Source: Pseudomonadota bacterium (GTDB lineage: Bacteria > Pseudomonadota > Gammaproteobacteria > Steroidobacterales > Steroidobacteraceae). From it: a stretch of 64,000 bases of DNA. Under the pieces are notes generated by a model. It saw only the letters and a program-made list of their open reading frames with translations. It was not told the origin of the DNA and did not search any database. Positions 43,374-51,283 of the stretch are shown one piece after another (positions within the stretch are counted from its first letter, which is position 1; the number at the start of each line of letters is the position of its first letter). Location of the stretch: the NCBI GenBank assembly GCA_018241425.1, contig JAFEDU010000001.1:1240001-1304000 (forward strand), given 5' to 3'. A program made the position numbers and the translations under genes.

Positions 43374-45145
43374 GCAGGCTGTTGCGGCCGCATGTCCTCT
43401 TTGCGGATGCCCGCCACCGCCACGGGCTTCTTCATGGCATCGCGCCGGAACGGCTCGCCGAGCTCCTGGTTCAGGATCACCTCGATGAACGTAGTGACGT
43501 TGTCGGCCTGGGCCTCGCAGGCGCTCTTCAGCGCCTGCGTGAGTTCGGCCGGCGTGCGCACGGTGACGCCGCGATGGCCGCAGCCCTGTGCGATGCGCGC
43601 GTAGCTCAGGTTGGGGTCGAGTTCGGTGCCGACGAAGTTGTTGTCGTACCAGAGGATGGAGTTGCGCTTCTCCGCGCCCCACTGGTAGTTGCGGAAGATC
43701 ACCATGGTGACGTGCGGCCAGTCGTCGCGCCCGATGGAGGTCATCTCGTTCATCGAGATGCCGAAGGCGCCATCGCCGGCGAAGCCCACGACCGGCGTGT
43801 CGGGGTTGCCGATCTTGGCGCCGATGACCGAGGGGAAGCCGTAGCCGCAGGGGCCGAACAGGCCCGGCGCCAGGTACTTGCGGCCCCGCGGGAAGCTCGG
43901 GTACGCGTTGCCGATGGCGCAGTTGTTGCCGATATCACTGGAGATGATCGCCTCCTTCGGCAGGGCGGCCACGATCGCGCGCCAGGCCTGGCGCGGGGAC
44001 ATGTGCCGGGGCTCGCGCTCGCGGCACTCGGCGTTCCACACCGTGCCCGGGTCGTCGTCCTCGTGGTCGAGCGTCACGAGTGCGTCGGCCCAGCTGCGCT
44101 TGCGGGCATCGATGCGGCGGCGCCGCTCCTCGCGGCCGTTGTCGCCCGCCCTGGGGTCGAGGCCCTTCAGGATCCGCGCGGCGACCAGCTTGGCATCGCC
44201 GCAGATGGCGACCGCGACCGGCTTGGTGAGCCCGATGCGGTCGGCATTGATGTCCACCTGGATCACGGCGGCGGACTTCGGCCAGTAGTCGAGGCCGTAG
44301 CAGGGCAGCGTCGAGAACGGGTTGAGGCGGGTCCCGAGGGCCAGCACCACGTCGGCCTCGGCAATGAGCTCCATCGCGGCGCGCGAGCCGTTGTAGCCGA
44401 GCGGGCCCACGGCCAGCGGATGCTCGCCCGGGAAGGAGTCATTGTGCTGGTAGTTGTTGCACACCGGGGCGTCCAGTCGCTCGGCGAGCGCTGCGCACTC
44501 CGGGATGGCGTTGCCGAGTACCACGCCGGCGCCGGAGAGGATCACCGGGAACTTCGCCTGCGACAGCAGGCGCGCTGCCTCGGCGACCGCCTTGTCGCCG
44601 CCAGCCGGGCGCTCGAACTCGATCATCGTCGGCAGCGGCACGTCGATGACCTGGGTCCAGAAGTCGCGCGGGACGTTGATCTGACAGGGAGCGGAGAGGC
44701 GCTTGGCCTTGCCGATGACGCGGTTCAAGACCTCGGCCACGCGGCTCGGGTCGCGCACCTCCTCCTGGTAGGCCACGATGTCGCGGAACAGGTTCATCTG
44801 CTCGAGTTCCTGGAAGCCGCCCTGCCCGATGGTCTTGTTGGCTGCCTGCGGGGTGACGAGGAGCAGCGGCGTGTGGTTCCAGTACGCAGTCTTCACCGCC
44901 GTGACGAAGCCGGTGACGCCCGGGCCGTTCTGCGCGATCGCCATCGCGATCTTGCCGGTGGAGCGCGTGTAGCCGTCGCAGATCAGGCCGCCGTTGGTCT
45001 CGTGCGCGACGTCCCAGAAGCGGATGCCGGCGCGCGTGAACAGGTCCGAGATCGGCATGAACGCCGAGCCGATAATGCCGAAGGCGTGCTCGATGCCGTG
45101 CTGCTGCAGCACCTTGATGAACGCCTCTTCCGTGGTCATCTTCAT
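43370..45145 (-). CDS. xsc: Sulfoacetaldehyde acetyltransferase
   Basis: This 591-aa TPP enzyme has the standard three domains. The N-terminal PYR domain contains TTEEAFIKVLQQHGIEHAFGI. The central domain contains LSGAGVVLGNA. The PP domain carries the metal/TPP motif GDGAFGISMNEMTSIGRD...FRNYQWGAEKRN. These stretches match Xsc closely and differ from acetolactate synthases. It converts sulfoacetaldehyde plus phosphate to acetyl phosphate plus sulfite. ATG 45145 is 29 bp after the tpa stop, with GGAG upstream. It overlaps ackA by 4 bp. Confidence 0.94.
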   Translation of the reverse strand: MKMTTEEAFIKVLQQHGIEHAFGIIGSAFMPISDLFTRAGIRFWDVAHETNGGLICDGYTRSTGKIAMAIAQNGPGVTGFVTAVKTAYWNHTPLLLVTPQAANKTIGQGGFQELEQMNLFRDIVAYQEEVRDPSRVAEVLNRVIGKAKRLSAPCQINVPRDFWTQVIDVPLPTMIEFERPAGGDKAVAEAARLLSQAKFPVILSGAGVVLGNAIPECAALAERLDAPVCNNYQHNDSFPGEHPLAVGPLGYNGSRAAMELIAEADVVLALGTRLNPFSTLPCYGLDYWPKSAAVIQVDINADRIGLTKPVAVAICGDAKLVAARILKGLDPRAGDNGREERRRRIDARKRSWADALVTLDHEDDDPGTVWNAECREREPRHMSPRQAWRAIVAALPKEAIISSDIGNNCAIGNAYPSFPRGRKYLAPGLFGPCGYGFPSVIGAKIGNPDTPVVGFAGDGAFGISMNEMTSIGRDDWPHVTMVIFRNYQWGAEKRNSILWYDNNFVGTELDPNLSYARIAQGCGHRGVTVRTPAELTQALKSACEAQADNVTTFIEVILNQELGEPFRRDAMKKPVAVAGIRKEDMRPQQPA

Positions 45146-45174
45146 GCGAAGTCTCCGAATCTCCTGCGGTCCGC

Positions 45175-46557
45175 TTACGCGAAGACCTTGGTCAGTGCCT
45201 TGTCGATGGTGGCGGTGATGCGGTCGATGTCTGCCGGGGTGGCGATCAGCGCCGGGCTCAGGCACAGGGTGTTGTTGAAGCGGTTGAAGGAGCGGTTGGT
45301 GGCGCCGATGAGGACGCCCTGCGCCAGGCACTCCGCGATCACCGCCTGCACGCGCTTTTCCTCCGCCGGCTCGCGGCTGTCGCGGTCCTGCACGAGCTCC
45401 GCGCCGCAGAAGAGGCCGATGCCGCGCACGTCGCCGATCACGGCGTGGCGCTGCTGCAGCTCGCGCAGGTTGCCCATGAGGCGCGCGCCCATGGCGGTCG
45501 TGTTGGCGAGCAGCTTCTCGTCCTCGATGATGCGCATGTTCTCGAGCGCCGCGGCCGGCCCCGAGGCGCAGCCGCCGAAGGTCGAGATGTCGCGGAAGTA
45601 GGACATGGGGTCGCCCGGGTCGTCCTTGAACTGCTCGAACACGGCCTCCGTCGTCACCGCGCAGGAGATCGCTGCGTAGCCGGAGGCGACGCCCTTGGCC
45701 ATGGTCACGAAGTCCGGCTTGATGCCGAAGTGCTGGTAGCCGAACCACTTGCCGGTACGGCCGACGCCGCAGACGACCTCATCGATGTGCAGCAGGATGT
45801 GGTGGCGGCGGCAGATGTCCTGCACCCGCTCCCAGTAGCCGACCGGCGGGGTGATCACGCCGCCGCCCGCGGTCACCGGCTCCAGACAGATCGCGCCGAT
45901 GGTGTCCGCGCCCTCGCGCAGGATCACTTCCTCGATGGCATTGGCGGCACGCTCGCCGTAGTTGTCGACCTTGCCGAACTGACTGCGGTACTCCAGGCAG
46001 TGCGGCACCTCGACGAAGCCGGGGGTCACCGGTCCGTACTGGGCGCTGCGCTGGGGCTGGCCGCTCGCCGACAGCGCGGTGATGGTCGTGCCGTGGTAGT
46101 CGCGCTCCCGATAGAGGATCTTGTACTTGCGCCCGCCGTGGTGCCGGTGCGCAATCTGGCGCACCATCTTGAAGACCTTCTCGTTCGCCTCCGAGCCGGA
46201 GTTGGCGTAGTAGACGCGCGCGAGCCCGGGCATCTTGTCGATGAGGCGCTCGGCGAACTGGGCCCCCGGGATGGAGCCGGCGGAACCTGCGAAGTAGTTC
46301 AGGCGAACCAGCTGGTCACGCACCGCATCGGCGATGCTCTGGCGGCCGTAGCCGACGTTGACCGTCCACACCCCGCCGGAGACCGCGTCCAGGTACTCCT
46401 TGCCGGTGGCGTCCCACAGCTTCATGCCCTTGCCTTCGACAAAGACGCGCGGGTCCTGGGACTCGAAGGGCTTGTGCTGGATGAGGTGGTGCCACACGTG
46501 CGCCTTGTCGGCGTCGACGACGTGGCGCAGGTCGTTCGGGCGAAGCTGCGCGTTCAT
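45175..46557 (-). CDS. tpa: Taurine:pyruvate aminotransferase
   Basis: This 460-aa class III aminotransferase carries family Tpa stretches: HVWHHLIQHKPFE, YLDAVSGGVWTVNVGYGR, YYANSGSEANEK, RDYHGTT and IDEVVCGVGRTG. The PLP Lys is in VTMAKGVASGYAA. It transfers the amino group of taurine to pyruvate, giving sulfoacetaldehyde and alanine. ATG 46557 has GAGGAG upstream. The 175-bp gap upstream holds an AT-rich promoter-like stretch (46700-46712). Confidence 0.93.
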   Translation of the reverse strand: MNAQLRPNDLRHVVDADKAHVWHHLIQHKPFESQDPRVFVEGKGMKLWDATGKEYLDAVSGGVWTVNVGYGRQSIADAVRDQLVRLNYFAGSAGSIPGAQFAERLIDKMPGLARVYYANSGSEANEKVFKMVRQIAHRHHGGRKYKILYRERDYHGTTITALSASGQPQRSAQYGPVTPGFVEVPHCLEYRSQFGKVDNYGERAANAIEEVILREGADTIGAICLEPVTAGGGVITPPVGYWERVQDICRRHHILLHIDEVVCGVGRTGKWFGYQHFGIKPDFVTMAKGVASGYAAISCAVTTEAVFEQFKDDPGDPMSYFRDISTFGGCASGPAAALENMRIIEDEKLLANTTAMGARLMGNLRELQQRHAVIGDVRGIGLFCGAELVQDRDSREPAEEKRVQAVIAECLAQGVLIGATNRSFNRFNNTLCLSPALIATPADIDRITATIDKALTKVFA

Positions 46558-46732
46558 GGGAGGGCTCCTCGGGCGGGCGTTGCCACGGTTCGCCTGCATA
46601 GGTAGCACGAAGCCCGAGCGCGCCATAAGGGCCAGAATCCGCCCCGCGCTGGAACCAGCAGGGCCCCGTCGGGGGTTGTGGATGCGAGCCCCGTAAATCC
46701 TTGTATTTTAAGCCCGTAGTGCGGCGCCGGAC

Positions 46733-47725
46733 TCAGCGGCGCGAACGCCGCGCCGGCCGGTCCGTGTTCTCGGAGGGCACCGCGTTCGTGAGCGGCCCGA
46801 CCGCCTCGATGATGCCCTCGACGGTGGGCTGCTCACCGCGCACGTGGGCATCGATGGCCGCCCGCATGGCGGCGAGGTGCTCCGGGGTCGTGCCGCAGCA
46901 GCCGCCGACGATGCGCGCGCCCGCATCGATGGCGAGGCGCGCATAGCGGGCCATCAGCTGCGGCGTCCCGGAGTAGACCACCTCGGTCCCCTCGAAATGC
47001 GGCACGCCGCAGTTGCCCTTGGTGATCAGCGGTACGGCGCTGCCGCGCATCTGGACCAGCGTGACGAGGATGTCGGGTGCCCCGACTCCGCAATTGGCCC
47101 CGATGGCGAGCGGTGCCACCGGCTGGTCCGCCACGGAGTCGGCGGCGGCCTTCGGCAAGAGGCCCATCATCGTGCGGCCGGCGGTATCGAACGAGTACGT
47201 CAGCACGTACGGCAGGCCCACGGCGATCGCCGCCGAGGCGGCCGCGTTGGCCTCCTCGGGCGATGACATCGTCTCGATCCAGGCGACATCCGCGCCCCCG
47301 TCGCGCAGGCCCTCGAGCTCGCGGGTAAAGGAGGCGATCGCCGCATCGCGCGTCAGGCTCCCCATGGGCTCGAACAGCTCCCCGGTCGGGCCCACCGAGC
47401 CGCCCACCACGACCGGCCGCGGCGCGGCGTCGGCGACCGAGCGGGCGAGTTCCGCGGCGCGGCGCGCGAGTTCGTAGGTGCGGTCCTGGGCGTTATGCAG
47501 CTTCAGCCGGTGCGGGTTGCAGCCGAAAGTATTGGTGAGAATGATGTCGGCCCCGGCATCCACGAAGCGCTGGTGCAGCCCCACGACCTCTTCCGGCCGG
47601 TCGACGTTCCAGAACTCGGGCGGCTCGCCCGAGGCGAGCCCGGCCGCGAAATAGTTGGTGCCGGTGGCCCCGTCGGCCAGCAGGACGGGCCTCGTGGCGA
47701 GCATTTCGGTCAGGGTCGTGCGCAT
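46733..47725 (-). CDS. Homocysteine S-methyltransferase family protein (BhmT/MmuM type)
   Basis: This 330-aa TIM-barrel enzyme has DGATGTN at the N-terminus. Zn-ligand Cys are in ANCGVG and the terminal VGGCCGTTPEH, a complete set. The family moves a methyl group from a donor (betaine, S-methylmethionine) to homocysteine. It is divergent from the MttB homologue (137 bp) and on the same strand as tpa-xsc-ackA. It could be the methyl acceptor step for the demethylation of an N-methylated substrate. The donor is unknown. Confidence 0.85.
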   Translation of the reverse strand: MRTTLTEMLATRPVLLADGATGTNYFAAGLASGEPPEFWNVDRPEEVVGLHQRFVDAGADIILTNTFGCNPHRLKLHNAQDRTYELARRAAELARSVADAAPRPVVVGGSVGPTGELFEPMGSLTRDAAIASFTRELEGLRDGGADVAWIETMSSPEEANAAASAAIAVGLPYVLTYSFDTAGRTMMGLLPKAAADSVADQPVAPLAIGANCGVGAPDILVTLVQMRGSAVPLITKGNCGVPHFEGTEVVYSGTPQLMARYARLAIDAGARIVGGCCGTTPEHLAAMRAAIDAHVRGEQPTVEGIIEAVGPLTNAVPSENTDRPARRSRR

Positions 47726-47777
47726 CGTCAAAATGATAACGCATCGGGTGTGACGGCCCGGCTGCGGCGACCCGCTA

Positions 47778-47807
47778 TTGATTTTGACTGTTGAACGTTC
47801 GTACAGT
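47778..47807 (+). promoter_or_regulatory. Candidate mttB promoter with overlapping palindrome
   Basis: TTGATT (47778-47783), an 18-bp spacer and TACAGT (47802-47807) can serve as promoter. Inside it lies the perfect palindrome GAACGTTC (47793-47800), flanked by ACTGT (47787-47791) and ACAGT (47803-47807). It looks like an operator for a dimeric regulator controlling the divergent methyltransferase genes. Confidence 0.4.
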
Positions 47808-47862
47808 AAGCGCCGAGAGTCCGCCGATCCCATAACCTCCAGTCAATCGCAGGGCGAGAGTC

Positions 47863-49410
47863 ATGAGGCCACAGCTGCGCGTCGTTCCCCCTGAGCTGGT
47901 CGTGCCCATCCTGGACGAGGCGAAGCAGATCCTGGCGCAGATCGGCGTCGAGGTGCGCGGCGCGGCCCTGCGCCAGCGCCTGCTCGACCAGGGCCTGAAG
48001 ATGGCCCGCACCGCCGATGATGCGGAGCGCGTCCTCTTCCCGCCCGAGGTCGTGGACCGTGCGATCCAGACCGCGCCAAAGTCCTTCACACTGCATGACC
48101 GCGACGGCAACCGGTACACCGAGCTCGGCGGCAACAACGTGCACTTCGTCCCCGGGTCGAGCGCTCTGCAGGTGCTCGATCACCGCACCGGCGAGACGCG
48201 TCGCGCGACCACGGTGGATTTCATCGAGTACGTGCGCCTCGGCGACGGTCTGAAGAACATCGCGTACCTCGCCACCGCGTTCTCGACCGAGGACATCGAG
48301 CCGGACGTCTCGGACGCCTGGCGCCTGTACCTGGTGTTGTCCAATTCGCGCAAGCCGGTGGTCTCGGGTGCCTTTACCGAGCACGGAGTGCCGCGCATGG
48401 CGGCACTCATGGAACTGTTCCGCCACGACAAGGCGGACCTGGTCAGCCGGCCGATGTCGATCTTCACCATCACGGCTTCCGGGTTCTACCGCTACAGCGA
48501 GGATTCCTGCCAGAACCTCCTGGACTGCGTCGAGTACGGAATTCCGATCGAGGTGGTACCGGTGACCCTCATGGGGCTCGTCGCGCCCGTCACGCTGGTC
48601 GGTGCGACCGCGATGCACGTGGCGGACGTGCTGGCCGGACTCACGATGGCGCAGATCGCGAAACCCGGCGCCCCGGTGCTCTTTGGCGGCGCGCCCGCCA
48701 CGTTCCACATGCGCACGGCCATGTCGCCGATGGCCGCCGTCGAGACGCTGCACCTCAACATGGCCTACGTCGAGATCGCCAAGCACCTCAACCTTCCGAC
48801 CCAGGGGTACATGGCCCTGGGCGACGGGAAGTTCCTGGACGCCCAGGCGGGAGCCGAGACCTTCGGCAGCGCGCTGCTCGCGGCGATTGGTGGAGTCAAC
48901 TCCGTCTCAGGCCCCGGCATGCTCGACTACGTGCTCACGTTCAGCCTCGAAAAACTGGTATTCGACGACGAGCTCTGCGGCCAGGCGCTGCATTTCTGCA
49001 AGAGCTTCGAGGTGATGGAGGACCTGCCGACACTCGGGCTCGTGCGCCAGCTCCTGGCGGACAAGCACCTGCTCACCGCGCCCCACACCCTGCAGCACTG
49101 GCCCAAGGAGCTCTACCTGCCCGGCGCGGTGTTCGACCGCACCAGCCGCGAGACGTGGCTGAAGGAAGGAGGCGCACGCCTCGAGGAGCGGACCAAGGCC
49201 GAGGTCGACCGGCGACTGCGCGCCTACGTCTCCCCGCCGATGGATCCACGCGTCGACGCGGCCATGCTCGATCTCATCAAGCGGGGCCTGAAGGTGGAGC
49301 AACCACTTCCGGCCACCCTGCCGCCCGTCGCCGCTTCCGCGGCCGCACCCGTGCCGGGGCGAAGCTCGCGGCGCGGGCGCCGCGATTCCAGGACACCAAC
49401 GACTACGTAA
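47863..49410 (+). CDS. MttB-superfamily methyltransferase (non-pyrrolysine type)
   Basis: This 515-aa protein has the trimethylamine methyltransferase (MttB) fold. It shows PPEVVDRAIQTAPKSFTLHDRDG and YLATAFSTEDIEPDVSD at the N-terminal side. PVSGAFTEHG-like and LFGGAPATFHMRT segments and the terminal acidic/basic helix region follow. There is no in-frame TAG, so it is a non-pyrrolysine member like the glycine betaine methyltransferase MtgB. These enzymes demethylate quaternary amines to a corrinoid protein. No corrinoid protein or reactivase is encoded nearby. The role here is open. Confidence 0.85.
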   Translation: MRPQLRVVPPELVVPILDEAKQILAQIGVEVRGAALRQRLLDQGLKMARTADDAERVLFPPEVVDRAIQTAPKSFTLHDRDGNRYTELGGNNVHFVPGSSALQVLDHRTGETRRATTVDFIEYVRLGDGLKNIAYLATAFSTEDIEPDVSDAWRLYLVLSNSRKPVVSGAFTEHGVPRMAALMELFRHDKADLVSRPMSIFTITASGFYRYSEDSCQNLLDCVEYGIPIEVVPVTLMGLVAPVTLVGATAMHVADVLAGLTMAQIAKPGAPVLFGGAPATFHMRTAMSPMAAVETLHLNMAYVEIAKHLNLPTQGYMALGDGKFLDAQAGAETFGSALLAAIGGVNSVSGPGMLDYVLTFSLEKLVFDDELCGQALHFCKSFEVMEDLPTLGLVRQLLADKHLLTAPHTLQHWPKELYLPGAVFDRTSRETWLKEGGARLEERTKAEVDRRLRAYVSPPMDPRVDAAMLDLIKRGLKVEQPLPATLPPVAASAAAPVPGRSSRRGRRDSRTPTTT

Positions 49411-49529
49411 CTTGTTGTTTTATATTAATTTACGCCTCGGATCGTCCCCAGGACCGGGAGAACGTGCTCGTCATCCGCGAAATGCTCAGAGCCCGATAGC
49501 GAAGTCTGCGGGCCTGGGCGGGCGCGTGC

Positions 49530-49964
49530 TCAGCGTCGGTCGAACTTCGTGGCCAGCAGCAGCGCCGACGTCGTCTGGCGAACCCCGTCAATCTCGCCGA
49601 TGGTGTCGAGTACCCGGTCCAGCTGCGCGAGGTGCTCGACCGCGATGGTGGCCATGTAGTCCCAGTTGCCGCTGACCGCGAGCAGCTGCTCGATCTCGGG
49701 CATCGCGGTGAGGCGCCGCACTACGGCCGCGCCGGACTTGGGTTCGACCTGCAGCGCACAGATAGAACGCACCGCGCTCACCTTCGTGCCGAGGCGCACC
49801 CCATAGCCCTCGATCACGCCGGTCTTCTCCAGGCGCAGGATCCGGCTGGCGATCGTCGTGCGTGGCACTCCCAGACGCTTGGCCAGCGTCGTGGTGGAGC
49901 TGCGGGCGTTGTGCTGGAGCAGCGCTATGAGCCGCTTATCGAGAGAATCGAGCCGGTCGTCCAT
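49530..49964 (-). CDS. Lrp/AsnC-family transcriptional regulator
   Basis: This 144-aa protein has an N-terminal HTH (LDKRLIALLQHNARSSTTTLAKRLGV) and a C-terminal RAM domain (VSAVRSICALQVEPKSG). It is about the normal Lrp length and probably forms octamers that sense an amino acid. It is divergent from the clavaminate-synthase-like oxygenase (132 bp between the starts) and convergent with the MttB gene. The oxygenase is the most likely target. Confidence 0.92.
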   Translation of the reverse strand: MDDRLDSLDKRLIALLQHNARSSTTTLAKRLGVPRTTIASRILRLEKTGVIEGYGVRLGTKVSAVRSICALQVEPKSGAAVVRRLTAMPEIEQLLAVSGNWDYMATIAVEHLAQLDRVLDTIGEIDGVRQTTSALLLATKFDRR

Positions 49965-50096
49965 TGCAGGCTGGCGAACAAACTTGTCACTTTGACGATC
50001 CTAGCGGTTTTTTCGGCAACCTGTCGGGTGCGTTTCGCCGCGACCGTCACCGACACTGTCTTCGGCCTCAGCAACTCCCTCCCAGGATCCGAAGAC

Positions 50097-51113
50097 ATGC
50101 GAACGCACATTGCGCCGAGTGAAATTTCCTGTCCCGCATTTTCCTGGGACCCGGAACCGGCCGGCGATCCGAACTCCGAAGCCTTCGTGGAACGTGCGGC
50201 ATATTTCTCCGCGTCACTTCCCGTCGCTGTACGGGCGGCGATCGAGCAGTTCCGGACACGGCCCCACGCGAGCGGAGCCCTGCTGGTACGCGGAGTCCCG
50301 TACGGTGACATTCCGGCGACCCCCGAGCTGCCGACGGCGCAGACCGTGAAGGACGGCACCAGCGAGCGCACGCTCCTGGCGGTCGCCAAGCTGCTCGGTG
50401 AACCGGTGGGGTATCGGCCCGAGATGAACGGCAGCGTGGTTCAGAACCTGGTGCCGACGCGCGCGAACAGCGACCGCCAGGTCTCGACCTCCTCCTCGGT
50501 AACCCTGCTCTTTCATACCGAAACGGCCTTCCACCCGCACCGCCCCAGTTACCTGCTGCTGCTGTGCCTGCGCGCCGATGGGATCGCCGAGACCACGCTG
50601 TCCTCGATTGACCAGGTGAAGGCGGACCTGAGTCCCGCCGCCGCCGAGATCCTGTTCCAGCGGCGCTTCCGGACCGGTGTCGACGAGAGCTTCCTGAACG
50701 GGCGCGAGAACGTCCTTGGGCCGCCCGTGCCGGTCCTTTCCGGCGATCCAGACTCCCCGAGCCTCACGTTCGATGAGGACCTGATGATCGGCACGGACGC
50801 CGATGCGCAGGCGGCGCTGGAAGAACTCGGAAAGGCCGTGGTCGGCAGGCACCTGCGCCTGAAACTCGAGCCGGGCGACCTGCTCATCGTCGACAACCAC
50901 AAGGCCGTCCATGGCCGCGGTCCCTACCGGCCGCGCTTCGATGGCACGGACCGGTGGCTGCAGCGGTCGTTTGTCATTCCAGCCCTGCCTGCGAGCGGTC
51001 CCGTGCGTTCGGGCCGAATACTCACGACGCAGTTCGGGCGTGCCGGAACACCCGTGCCCTCGAGCACCCTTCCGGGGTTTGCCGAGCGGGCCGACCTGGC
51101 GCTGGCGGATTGA
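50097..51113 (+). CDS. Fe(II)/2-oxoglutarate oxygenase, clavaminate synthase/AsnO-like
   Basis: This 338-aa protein has the HxE metal motif in FHTETAFH, which is typical of clavaminate-synthase-like amino acid hydroxylases rather than the HxD of TauD. The second His is in DNHKAVHGR, and the 2OG-binding Arg follows in DRWLQRSF. Such enzymes hydroxylate free amino acids such as asparagine or arginine. AGGA lies nine bases before ATG 50097. It is divergent from the Lrp gene. Its substrate cannot be read from the sequence. Confidence 0.82.
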   Translation: MRTHIAPSEISCPAFSWDPEPAGDPNSEAFVERAAYFSASLPVAVRAAIEQFRTRPHASGALLVRGVPYGDIPATPELPTAQTVKDGTSERTLLAVAKLLGEPVGYRPEMNGSVVQNLVPTRANSDRQVSTSSSVTLLFHTETAFHPHRPSYLLLLCLRADGIAETTLSSIDQVKADLSPAAAEILFQRRFRTGVDESFLNGRENVLGPPVPVLSGDPDSPSLTFDEDLMIGTDADAQAALEELGKAVVGRHLRLKLEPGDLLIVDNHKAVHGRGPYRPRFDGTDRWLQRSFVIPALPASGPVRSGRILTTQFGRAGTPVPSSTLPGFAERADLALAD

Positions 51114-51283
51114 GGACAAAAACCCCCGGGCGCGGAAGCCCCCCTGCGCGCGCGGCGGTCGTGTCCGCGCACGACACGATCGGCAAGCGCCCTCGTTTTT
51201 GAGGGGTGATTCCTGTCAGCCGCCCCGCCGCGCGCGGGGCCCATGCAATTCACCCGGTATCTTTCTAGAATGCCGCCTTCCCT

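Noticed and set aside
43358..45601. A 747-aa open frame opposite xsc
   Set aside because: It is an antisense shadow of the xsc coding strand; the - strand carries the intact TPP-enzyme motifs.
47863..49410. Pyrrolysine-containing MttB
   Set aside because: There is no in-frame TAG and no pyl genes are nearby, so it is a non-pyrrolysine member.
50097..51113. Taurine dioxygenase TauD
   Set aside because: It has HxE (FHTE) instead of HxD and the length and spacing of clavaminate-synthase-like amino acid hydroxylases; the neighbourhood alone suggested TauD.
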